Assembly (NCBI RefSeq): GCF_023349185.1 | Contig: NZ_JAKIKY010000009.1 | Span: 124,001 to 188,000 of the forward strand | Source of the DNA: Shewanella aquimarina | Lineage (GTDB): Bacteria > Pseudomonadota > Gammaproteobacteria > Enterobacterales > Shewanellaceae | Direction: 5' to 3' | Length of the DNA: 64,000 nucleotides | Part shown: one piece after another, positions 24,209 through 32,202 of the stretch | Position numbering within the stretch: the stretch's first letter is position 1 | Layout of the letters: every line of letters starts with the position of its first letter | Made by a program: the position numbers and the translations under genes | The notes under the pieces: generated by a model | The model's input: the letters and a program-made list of their open reading frames with translations, nothing else | Told to the model about the DNA's origin: nothing | Databases searched by the model: none

Positions 24209-26944
24209 GTGTTACAACGAACCAAAAAAGTCATTCTAACAGCGGTTGCCGCACTGTTTTTAGTGGGGACGCAGGCTCAGGCGATCACGCCTTCGCCGCA
24301 AATGATAGAGCAATTTAAGAATCTGCCAGCATCTGAGCAGCAAAGACTTGCGCGTCAATACGGTATCGATCCAGCAATGCTTGGCGGTACAAACCCATCA
24401 CAGCAGAAGCTTGATAATCCGCAAGTCGTTGAGCCTCGTGCCACTAATGAGGTCGTCGATCATTCGCGTGATGCGGCAAACGAGCTTAACTTCTCGCAAG
24501 ATGAACAGAAAAATCAGTTAGTGCGCTTCGGGTACGAGTTGTTTCAGGGCGAGCCAACGACCTTTGCGCCTGTCTCAGACGTGCCAGTGCCTAGTGAGTA
24601 CTTGGTGGGGCCGGGTGACAGAATTAAGGTGCAACTCTTTGGTAAAGAAAATAAAGAGTATGATCTTGTCATTAACCGTGAAGGCAGCATCCAATTTCCT
24701 GAACTTGGTCCTATCTCGGTAGCAGGGTTAAGCTTTGCCGAGCTGAGAGAGTCTTTAAGTCATCGTATCTCTCAGCAGATGATAGGTATCGAATCTAATA
24801 TCACCATGGGTGAACTGCGCTCGATTCGCATCTTTGTTGCAGGCGATGCCTATAAGCCTGGTTCATACACAGTGTCTAGTTTGTCGACTATTACCCAGGC
24901 TTTGTTTGTTGCCGGGGGGGTAAATGAGATTGGTTCGCTACGTAATATCCAAGTCAAACGTAACGGTAAGTTAGTCGGTAGTATGGATCTGTACGACTTA
25001 CTGATGCGCGGTGACGCATCGGGGGATATTCGTCTGCGCTCCGGCGATGTAGTGTTTATTCCGCCTGTAGGTGGGTTAGTTAGCATTACCGGTGAAGTGC
25101 GTCGCCCAGCCATTTACGAGCTTAAGCGAAACGAAACGGTTGCCGATATCGTTGCCATGGCGGCAGGTGTCAAACCAGGAGCCTACCCTAAGAGCAGTAG
25201 TATCGAACGCTATAACAGCAACGGCCTTCGCTCTATTGTTAATGTGGATCTTACTTCTTCTAAAGGAAAGTCGACTAAGGCTCAACCTGGTGATTTCATT
25301 CGCGTTAAAAACGCTTCCGGTCAGTTTGAAGATGCCATTACCGTGGTGGGGGCTGTCGTGCGTCCAGGAAAGTACCAATGGTTTGATGGCCAAAGGATTA
25401 GTGATCTTCTGCCATCACTTTGGGGCGACCTGTCGATGTCCGCCGATCTCAACTACGCCATTATCGTTCGTGAGGTCAATCGTTACGGTAAGGTTAAGGT
25501 ATTACAATTCTCACCCAGCCTTGCTATTGCCGAGAAGGATTTGGCGCAAGATTTGACATTGCAACCTCGTGATAAGGTGATGATTTTCAACTATAGCGAT
25601 GATACTCAGAATCGCTATGAGTTAAATAAGCTGGTAAAACAGCGCGTAGAGAAAGTTACCTTACTAACGGGTGATAGCCTTGTCGGTAACGATCTGTTTA
25701 AGGCTGGCTTCTCACAGCTTGATAAGATGCAACTTTCACAGCGCAGCCAACTTGGTGGTGTAGTCATCGCTAAAGAAGCGCTTGATGATAAAGAGCAACT
25801 TATTAAGGGCGAAGTTAGCAAGATGCTGGCTAACCTGTTTGATGATAAGGAACTTATTAAACTCAGTGGTTCGATGAATCGCAGTGAGCTACTTTATCCC
25901 GTTGTAGCTGAGCTTGCTGCCCAAGGTAACTCGGATAACGGCACACAAGTTGTTGCAATCAGTGGCAAGGTTCGTCATCCCGGCGTGTACCCGCTGACTC
26001 AAGGAGCCAAGGTTAAGGATTTAGTGACTGCAGCGGGTGGATTAGTCGAAGGTGCGTATACGGCTAGAGCTGAACTAACATCTACGATTATTGACAGCGA
26101 GGAGTCTAGCGTTGATCACTCAAGCATCAATTTGGCGCAAGCGCTGGCAGGTAACAATGATGCTAACTCACTGCTTAATCCAAGAGATATTCTCACCGTG
26201 ATGACAACACCTGATTGGCAGGAAAATAAAGCGGTTGAGATTCGTGGAGAAGTAAAATTCCCCGGCGTGTATAACATTCGTCGCGGTGAGACGCTTGCCG
26301 ATGTTATTGACCGGGCAGGGGGCTTTACGCAGTACGCCTACTTACCGTCTTCTGTGTTTGTTCGTGAGTCGGTACGTCAGCAAGAGCAGCTTGAGATCAA
26401 AAAGCTTGCCGATCAACTGCGTCGTGATATAGCCACCCGTGGCGTTTCCAAAGACGGTAACGTAGTTAATTACAGTGACGCTCAGATGATGCTAACCGAT
26501 CTTGAAAACATCAAGGCGGTAGGTCGTTTGGTTGTTGATTTGTCTGCTATATCGATAGGTATCGAACAGGCAGATCTTCAATTAGAAGATCAAGATATTC
26601 TTTATGTCCCGTCAGTTAAGCAGACGATTGCAGTAATGGGTGAAGTTCAACATGCCGCTACCCACAGGTTTAAGGAAGGTCTAACGCTAGATCAGTATCT
26701 TGAAATGTCGGGTGGAGCTAGAGAGCGAGCTGACGAAGATAGAACCTACATTGTCAAGGCAAATGGTTCGGTGATACTGCCGAATCGTTCTATGTGGTTT
26801 AGTAGCAATACTGAGCTTACACCTGGCGACACCATTATCGTACCATTGGATACTGAGTATAAAGATAATCTAACGCTTTGGACGCAAGTGACGGGCATTA
26901 TCTATAACAGCGCCGTGGCGTTAGCGACAATTGCCAATTTATAG
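24209..26944 (+). CDS. Wza-like SLBB-domain polysaccharide export protein
   Basis: A 911-residue periplasmic/outer-membrane polysaccharide export protein of the Wza/BexD superfamily. The GTG start has GGAGAG five bases upstream. The N-terminus is a signal peptide (cleavage near AQA-ITPSP) with no lipobox Cys. A Poly_export domain (EYLVGPGDRIKVQLFGKENKEY cut to its core VGPGDRIKVQLFG, about residue 132) is followed by repeated SLBB domains, each with V.I.G.V..PG.Y-type sequence (near residues 210, 290, 390, 590, 670, 810). It is more than twice the length of classic Wza. A GTA GG-tract of 7 Gs lies at 24914-24920. Confidence 0.85.
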   Translation: MLQRTKKVILTAVAALFLVGTQAQAITPSPQMIEQFKNLPASEQQRLARQYGIDPAMLGGTNPSQQKLDNPQVVEPRATNEVVDHSRDAANELNFSQDEQKNQLVRFGYELFQGEPTTFAPVSDVPVPSEYLVGPGDRIKVQLFGKENKEYDLVINREGSIQFPELGPISVAGLSFAELRESLSHRISQQMIGIESNITMGELRSIRIFVAGDAYKPGSYTVSSLSTITQALFVAGGVNEIGSLRNIQVKRNGKLVGSMDLYDLLMRGDASGDIRLRSGDVVFIPPVGGLVSITGEVRRPAIYELKRNETVADIVAMAAGVKPGAYPKSSSIERYNSNGLRSIVNVDLTSSKGKSTKAQPGDFIRVKNASGQFEDAITVVGAVVRPGKYQWFDGQRISDLLPSLWGDLSMSADLNYAIIVREVNRYGKVKVLQFSPSLAIAEKDLAQDLTLQPRDKVMIFNYSDDTQNRYELNKLVKQRVEKVTLLTGDSLVGNDLFKAGFSQLDKMQLSQRSQLGGVVIAKEALDDKEQLIKGEVSKMLANLFDDKELIKLSGSMNRSELLYPVVAELAAQGNSDNGTQVVAISGKVRHPGVYPLTQGAKVKDLVTAAGGLVEGAYTARAELTSTIIDSEESSVDHSSINLAQALAGNNDANSLLNPRDILTVMTTPDWQENKAVEIRGEVKFPGVYNIRRGETLADVIDRAGGFTQYAYLPSSVFVRESVRQQEQLEIKKLADQLRRDIATRGVSKDGNVVNYSDAQMMLTDLENIKAVGRLVVDLSAISIGIEQADLQLEDQDILYVPSVKQTIAVMGEVQHAATHRFKEGLTLDQYLEMSGGARERADEDRTYIVKANGSVILPNRSMWFSSNTELTPGDTIIVPLDTEYKDNLTLWTQVTGIIYNSAVALATIANL

Positions 26945-26956
26945 CACTTCATGTGA

Positions 26957-26998
26957 GCACTTTAATGGATAACTCATTAAGGTGCTTTGTTACTTTTT
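26957..26998 (+). terminator. terminator-like hairpin between export gene and wzz
   Basis: GCACTTTAATG pairs with CATTAAGGTGC (one G-T pair) around a 7-base loop and is followed by TTTGTTACTTTTT. It lies 12 bp after the export gene stop, inside what should be one long operon, so it is a natural target for RfaH antitermination or a means of lowering downstream expression. Confidence 0.65.
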
Positions 26999-27027
26999 GG
27001 ATCATGAAATACCGAGACAAACTTTCT

Positions 27028-27999
27028 ATGTCTACAGAGATTAAAAACTACGGCGATGTGAAATTTCCTGAAATGCAAACTCAAGTAAACCAAGTAAATG
27101 ATGAAATTGATGTAGGTGAATTGTTTAGCGTTATCTGGCAAGGAAAGTGGTTAATCATTGCTATAACAGCAGTTTTTGCTTTAGGTTCGGTTCTCTTCGC
27201 TTTGATGCAACCGAATGTATATAAAAGTGAAGTTGTACTAGCTCCGGCTAGCGATGAACAGGGGGGGGGCCTAAGTGCTTTAGCCTCACAGTTTGGTGGC
27301 CTAGCCAGTATGGCCGGAATTAATATTGGTAATAGTTCCTTAGAGGATGCGCAATTAGCGATAGAAGTAATTAAATCTAGAGACTTCATAACAAATTTTA
27401 TTGAAAAACATGACATTCTCGTTGATTTGATGGCTGTAGAATATTGGGACATGGAACAAGATTCTGTTATTTATAAGACAGACGATTATGATCCGATTGC
27501 GCAGAAGTGGGTTCGTAATGTAGACCTACCTTATAAACCTAAACCATCTCCATTAGAAGCATATGAAGCATTTTCAGAGCTAATGAATATCTCTGTTGCG
27601 AAGGAAACTGGTATCGTAACAATTTCATTTGAGCATTTTTCTCCGAAGCTAGCTAAAACATGGCTTGAATGGTTAGTTGAAGATATAAATAAAGAAATGA
27701 AAGAACGAGATGTTGCGGAGGCCGTTCGTAGCAGTAAGTTTTTGAATAAACAAATTTCTTTGACAAATGTCGCTGATATCCGTTCAATTTTATATAAGCT
27801 CATAGAAGAACAAGCTAAGACTATCATGTTTGCAGAGGTCAGAGATGAATATGTGTTCAAAACTATTGATCCTGCTTTTGTTCCTGAAGAAAAGTTTAAA
27901 CCCAAAAGAGCAGTTATAAGTATTCTCGGCACATTTTTTGGGGGAGCAATATCAGTTTTATTTTTACTGGCGTTACATTTTAATCGCAAGCGTAGTTGA
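27028..27999 (+). CDS. wzz: Wzz-family polysaccharide chain-length protein
   Basis: A 323-residue Wzz-type co-polymerase that sets the length of the O-antigen or capsule chain in the Wzy pathway. It has an N-terminal membrane segment (WLIIAITAVFALGSVLFAL), a periplasmic helical region with the PNVYKSEVVLAPA opening, the PEEKFKPKRAVI segment, and a C-terminal membrane helix. ATG at 27028 is chosen (MSTEIKNYGDVKF); the open frame reaches back to 26953 but crosses a hairpin. A run of nine Gs at 27261-27269 lies inside the coding sequence. Confidence 0.88.
   Translation: MSTEIKNYGDVKFPEMQTQVNQVNDEIDVGELFSVIWQGKWLIIAITAVFALGSVLFALMQPNVYKSEVVLAPASDEQGGGLSALASQFGGLASMAGINIGNSSLEDAQLAIEVIKSRDFITNFIEKHDILVDLMAVEYWDMEQDSVIYKTDDYDPIAQKWVRNVDLPYKPKPSPLEAYEAFSELMNISVAKETGIVTISFEHFSPKLAKTWLEWLVEDINKEMKERDVAEAVRSSKFLNKQISLTNVADIRSILYKLIEEQAKTIMFAEVRDEYVFKTIDPAFVPEEKFKPKRAVISILGTFFGGAISVLFLLALHFNRKRS
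27261..27269 (+). repeat. 9-G homopolymer inside wzz
   Basis: Nine consecutive Gs encode part of Gln-Gly-Gly-Gly about 80 codons into wzz. A tract of this length is prone to slippage, and a one-base change would end the frame early. The tract is intact and in frame in this copy. Confidence 0.9.
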
Positions 28000-28030
28000 T
28001 ACTGCTAGTTTTTTATATGTGAGAGTTAAA

Positions 28031-28816
28031 ATGATTAGGGTGATTGAATCAATTAGAAGTGAATTGGGCGAGGGATTGTACATCTCTGGTGATAAAATTT
28101 ATTGGCTAGATATCCTCAGTAAAAAACTTTTTATTAAAGCTCAAAATTCTATTTCTCAGTATGAATTACCAGAGCAAGCTAGCGCTGTACTAGAAGTTTT
28201 AGAAAGTCAAGTGGTTTTGGCAAGTGAAAGCGGTGTTTGTGTCTTTGATATAGAAAATTCAATTTGGTCTGTAAAATATAAAATCCCTTTAGCTTTTAAG
28301 AAGTCTGATTACCGAGCAAATGATGGCGTAAAAATAAGTAGAAACAAATATTTGTTCGGTACAATGAAAAAGGAAAATCCAGGGCAAGATGGTGCTCTTT
28401 GGATTACAAATGAACATGAATCAGTTAAAGTCTATGAAAGCTTAGGTATTCCAAACTCATTTATTAAGATCAGTGATTGTGTTTACTTAATATCGGATTC
28501 GCTACTTAAATTAGTTTATAGGTTTGAATTTGATGTTTCATTTTCAAAAGTGAAAGATGTAAGAACTTGGTTAGATTTGTCTGATAAGAGTTATACACCC
28601 GACGGTGGTTGTATTGTTGATGGTTTTATTTATATAGCGATGTGGGATGGTGGATTTATTCATAAATATGATTTGCAAGGTAACTTTGTTTTGGAAATTA
28701 ACCTTCCTATAAAAAGACCTACTAATTGTAAAGCTTACAATACTAATAACTTGATAGTAACAAGTGCTAGAGAACAATCAGTAGATAGTGGTAAATTATT
28801 TTATATAGAGTTGTAG
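28031..28816 (+). CDS. SMP-30/gluconolactonase-like protein
   Basis: A 261-residue protein that resembles the SMP-30/gluconolactonase/LRE beta-propeller family, which hydrolyses sugar lactones. The metal-binding pattern is plausible: Glu in LGEGLYISGD near the start, Asn in RANDGVKISRN, and Asp in YTPDGGCIVDGFIYIAMWDGG. The ATG at 28031 gives the family start; the frame is open back into wzz. No signal peptide is seen, so it is cytoplasmic. Base composition becomes clearly A/T-rich from here. Its substrate is unknown; the location suggests a sugar acid in the polysaccharide pathway. Confidence 0.72.
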   Translation: MIRVIESIRSELGEGLYISGDKIYWLDILSKKLFIKAQNSISQYELPEQASAVLEVLESQVVLASESGVCVFDIENSIWSVKYKIPLAFKKSDYRANDGVKISRNKYLFGTMKKENPGQDGALWITNEHESVKVYESLGIPNSFIKISDCVYLISDSLLKLVYRFEFDVSFSKVKDVRTWLDLSDKSYTPDGGCIVDGFIYIAMWDGGFIHKYDLQGNFVLEINLPIKRPTNCKAYNTNNLIVTSAREQSVDSGKLFYIEL

Positions 28817-28822
28817 AGCATT

Positions 28823-29758
28823 ATGCGGGAATTAGTTAGTGTCGTTATCAGGACTTTAAATGAAGAGAAGCATTTAGAAGAATTGTTAACTATTATTGGT
28901 AAACAAGTTTCAGAAAAATTCAGAATTGAGGTTGTGATTGTAGACTCTGGTTCCTCTGATAATACGTTGCTCATAGCTAAAAAATATAACTGTAGAATAA
29001 CCTATATAGATAAAAGTGAGTTCACTTTCGGTCGCTCTTTGAATTTTGGTTGTGAATTTGCAAACGGGCAGTATTTGGTTTTTGTAAGTGGCCATTGCAT
29101 TCCTACTAGTGTGGACTGGATTGAAAAACTGGTAAGCCCTTTAGCTGATATGAATATTGCTTATACTTATGGTAGGCAAGTTGGTCGAGATGGGACAAAG
29201 TTTAGCGAGCGTCAGTTATTTAGTAAATACTTTCCGATAGAAAGCCAGTTGCCGCAAAAGGGTATATTTTGTAATAATGCAAACTCTGCATTAAGAAAAG
29301 ATGTTTGGGAAAAGTACAACTTTGATGAAACTCTTACTGGCTGCGAAGATATGTTTTTAGCAAAAGAGTTAGTGGTGAATGGTTATCAATTGGGTTATGT
29401 TGCTGAGGCATGCGTTTTTCATATTCATGATGAAACATGGAATAAAGTCAAGGTTCGATATGAGAGAGAGGCTCTCGCTCTCCAAAAAATTATGCCTGAA
29501 ATTCATTTGAGTATATTCGATACTCTTTCATATATATTTGCTGGTATTTTGAAAGACATTCGTGTGGCATTAAGGGATAAGGTTTTCTTTAAAGAGATAT
29601 ATTCGATTTTAATGTTTAGATATTGTCAATATTCAGGCGCCTATCGTGGTAACCATATTCATAGAAAACTATCAAAAGAAATGAAGATGAAATACTTTTA
29701 TCCACGGGTAACAGATATGAGTATTACGTCTACTATCAGTAAGAAGGATATAAATTGA
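28823..29758 (+). CDS. glycosyltransferase family 2
   Basis: A 311-residue GT-A glycosyltransferase of family 2. The N-terminus reads LVSVVIRTLNEEKHLEELL, with the nucleotide-binding VIVDSGSSDNT motif and a DxD-like SGHC position where the acid pair is replaced; a later ED (GCEDMFLAKEL) is the likely catalytic-base region. It lies 6 bp after the lactonase-like gene and ends directly at the next start. The sugar donor and acceptor cannot be read from sequence. Confidence 0.85.
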   Translation: MRELVSVVIRTLNEEKHLEELLTIIGKQVSEKFRIEVVIVDSGSSDNTLLIAKKYNCRITYIDKSEFTFGRSLNFGCEFANGQYLVFVSGHCIPTSVDWIEKLVSPLADMNIAYTYGRQVGRDGTKFSERQLFSKYFPIESQLPQKGIFCNNANSALRKDVWEKYNFDETLTGCEDMFLAKELVVNGYQLGYVAEACVFHIHDETWNKVKVRYEREALALQKIMPEIHLSIFDTLSYIFAGILKDIRVALRDKVFFKEIYSILMFRYCQYSGAYRGNHIHRKLSKEMKMKYFYPRVTDMSITSTISKKDIN

Positions 29759-30457
29759 ATGAGTAAAAAAATAGTTGCGCTTTTACCAATGAAGGCAAAT
29801 AGCACTCGAGTCAAGGGGAAAAATTTTAGGGACTTTTGTGGGAAGCCTCTTTTTCGTTGGATTTTAGACAGTCTTTTGGCTGTCGAGGAAATAGATCAGA
29901 TTGTTATAAATACCGATGCTAAAGACATTTTGGCTGAGAACGGATTAATTTCTACAGACCGAATATTGATTAGGGACCGAAAGAGCGAGATTTGTGGAGA
30001 TGAAGTGTCTATGAATCGAGTGTTAGCGGATGATGTCGATAATGTAGAAGCCGATATTTATTTAATGACTCATACTACAAATCCTTTGCTATCTTCAGAC
30101 ACGATTAGAAGAGCACTTAAGCAATATAGCGATGAACTATCATCTGCTTCAGCGGATTCTTTGTTTACCGTTAATAAAATACAAACTCGCTTTTATACGG
30201 AGAAGTGTGAAGCTATTAACCATGATCCAGATAATTTAATCCCAACACAAGATTTAGAGCCATGGTTTGAAGAGAACTCTAATTTGTATTTGTTTAATCG
30301 TGAGAGCTTTTCAAAAACCAAAGCACGTATTGGAGCAAAGCCTAGCATGATGGTTTCCCCTGCGATGGAGTGCTCAGATATTGATACACCAGATGATTGG
30401 GATAGAGCTGTAGTGATGACTCATTACATGCTAGAGAAAGGCTTGGTAACACTATAA
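29759..30457 (+). CDS. acylneuraminate-cytidylyltransferase-like protein
   Basis: A 232-residue nucleotidyltransferase of the CMP-sugar synthetase superfamily, which activates sialic, Kdo-like or related acids with CTP. It opens with IVALLPMKANSTRVKGKNFRDFCGKPLF cut here to the core STRVKGKNFRDFCGKPL, with VINTDA, and THTTNPLLSSDTI later. No neuB or neuC homologue occurs in the window, so its substrate is not an ordinary sialic acid made here. It starts right after the previous stop, within one tight operon. The A/T-rich composition matches its neighbours. Confidence 0.78.
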   Translation: MSKKIVALLPMKANSTRVKGKNFRDFCGKPLFRWILDSLLAVEEIDQIVINTDAKDILAENGLISTDRILIRDRKSEICGDEVSMNRVLADDVDNVEADIYLMTHTTNPLLSSDTIRRALKQYSDELSSASADSLFTVNKIQTRFYTEKCEAINHDPDNLIPTQDLEPWFEENSNLYLFNRESFSKTKARIGAKPSMMVSPAMECSDIDTPDDWDRAVVMTHYMLEKGLVTL

Positions 30458-30467
30458 AGGCATGAAT

Positions 30468-31406
30468 ATGAAGAAAGTACTAGTAACATGTCCGCCGATG
30501 TTAGGCATGTTTGAAGAGTTTGTTGAGCCTGCGCGAACTTTGGGTTTGGAGCTGGTTGCAGCAAATACAACCCAGGTCCTGTCAGAAGCCGAGTTAATGG
30601 CGTTATTGCCTGAGTATGATGGTTGGATCATTGGCGATGACCCTGCAACCGAACAGGTATTTGAAGCGGCTGTAAACGGTAACCTTACTGCTGCTGTTAA
30701 GTGGGGGATTGGAGTCGATAATGTAGATTTTCAAGCGTGTGAGCGTCTTGGCATTCCTATTACAAATACCCCCAATATGTTTGGTGGTGAAGTGGCTGAT
30801 GTAGGAATGGCTTTGTTATTAGGGTTAGCTAGACAAACTTATTATATAGACCGTGAAATAAGAAATAATCATGGTTGGCCAAAGCCTGCGGGCATGAGTA
30901 TCAGTGGTAAGAAAGTTGGTGTAGTAGGCTTTGGTGATATTGGTGAAAGCCTAGTTAAGCGCTTAGGAGGTTTTGATGTTGACGTAACAGTCTATGATCC
31001 TGGCGTTCAAGGTGACAAAGGTTATCAATATGTAACTAGAGAAGAGTTTCCTAAAGCAGTAGAAGAACTCGATTTTCTTGTGTTTACTTGTGCTTTAAAT
31101 AGTAAAAATCATCATATGCTTAATGCTGAAGTTATCAATAAGCTTAAATCAGGTGTGATGATCGTCAATGTTGCAAGAGGTCCACTTATCGATGAAGTTG
31201 CATTAATTAGCGCATTGAAATCTGGTCATGTTGCTGCAGCTGGTTTAGATGTATTTGAAGTAGAACCTCTACCTGAATCTTCCCCCTTACGTGATATGCC
31301 GCAATGTATTTTTGGCTCTCATAACGGAAGTAACACCAAAGAAGGGGTTAGGCGTGCTACTTACAAAGCGCTCTCGCATATTGCCGATTTTTTAAATAGT
31401 AAATAG
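30468..31406 (+). CDS. D-2-hydroxyacid dehydrogenase (phosphoglycerate-dehydrogenase-like)
   Basis: A 312-residue NAD-dependent D-isomer 2-hydroxyacid dehydrogenase, related to SerA. The Rossmann motif VGVVGFGDIGESLVKRL lies near residue 150. The catalytic Arg (VNVARGPLIDE), Glu (FEVEPLPE) and His (GSHNGSNT) are present. No C-terminal ACT domain is seen, unlike many serine-pathway enzymes. An ATG six bases earlier (30462) is also in frame. Its place between a CMP-transferase-like gene and an SDR points to a dedicated sugar-acid or glycerate pathway. Confidence 0.82.
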   Translation: MKKVLVTCPPMLGMFEEFVEPARTLGLELVAANTTQVLSEAELMALLPEYDGWIIGDDPATEQVFEAAVNGNLTAAVKWGIGVDNVDFQACERLGIPITNTPNMFGGEVADVGMALLLGLARQTYYIDREIRNNHGWPKPAGMSISGKKVGVVGFGDIGESLVKRLGGFDVDVTVYDPGVQGDKGYQYVTREEFPKAVEELDFLVFTCALNSKNHHMLNAEVINKLKSGVMIVNVARGPLIDEVALISALKSGHVAAAGLDVFEVEPLPESSPLRDMPQCIFGSHNGSNTKEGVRRATYKALSHIADFLNSK

Positions 31407-31440
31407 TTGTTTTTTCTATAGATATTAAGAGAGAACTCTA

Positions 31441-32202
31441 ATGCAGACTCTATGTTCAAAGAATAGGTGGGCGTTGATTACCGGTGCTCTTGGAGGAATT
31501 GGTCGGGCTCTCGTTAATGAGTTTACCAATGCTGGTTACAAAATTGTTGCAACAGATATAAATGATGATTTTGATATGCCTGAAAATATTCATTTTGTTC
31601 AGCTTGATCTAGAGAAACTTGTTATAGATGAAGTGTATGCAAATGAATTTTATTATAAGGTCAATAAAATTACTCATGGCACAGGTATTTCAACTTTAGT
31701 AAATAACGCAGCAGTTCAAATTCTGGCCAACACAAGAGTTATTACAAGAAAACAGTGGAGTACTAGTTTTAACGTTAATTTATCTGCTCCTTTTTTCTTG
31801 TCGCAAATGTTTATTAATGATTTAGAAAGTAATTCTGGTTCAATAGTGAATATTAGTAGTATTCACGCGACACAAACTAAAAAGCAATTCGTAGCTTACG
31901 CAACAACCAAAGCAGCCTTAAGTGCTATGACTCGTAATATGGTGTTGGATATTGGCAGCAGAGTAAGAGTTAATGCAATTGAGCCTGCAGCTATTGCCAC
32001 TGATATGCTTAAAGCAGGTTTCATTGGGAAAGAAGAGCTTTACCAGCGTTTAGAAATGTTTCATCCACTTGGAAGAGTGGGGACACCTAATGAAGTGGCG
32101 AAACTTGCTGTATTTTTAAGTTCGGAGAATGCTGGTTTTGTGCAAGGGGCTTGCATCAGTGCAAGTGGTGGAATACAGGGCTGTTTAAGTGATCCAATGT
32201 AA
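31441..32202 (+). CDS. short-chain dehydrogenase/reductase
   Basis: A 253-residue classical SDR oxidoreductase. The cofactor motif TGALGGIGRAL lies near residue 14, NNAA at about 88, a Ser in IVNISSIHATQ and the catalytic Tyr153 and Lys157 (YATTK). The stop is directly followed by the next start. The substrate is unknown; 3-oxo or 4-oxo sugar acids are plausible given the neighbours. Confidence 0.85.
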   Translation: MQTLCSKNRWALITGALGGIGRALVNEFTNAGYKIVATDINDDFDMPENIHFVQLDLEKLVIDEVYANEFYYKVNKITHGTGISTLVNNAAVQILANTRVITRKQWSTSFNVNLSAPFFLSQMFINDLESNSGSIVNISSIHATQTKKQFVAYATTKAALSAMTRNMVLDIGSRVRVNAIEPAAIATDMLKAGFIGKEELYQRLEMFHPLGRVGTPNEVAKLAVFLSSENAGFVQGACISASGGIQGCLSDPM

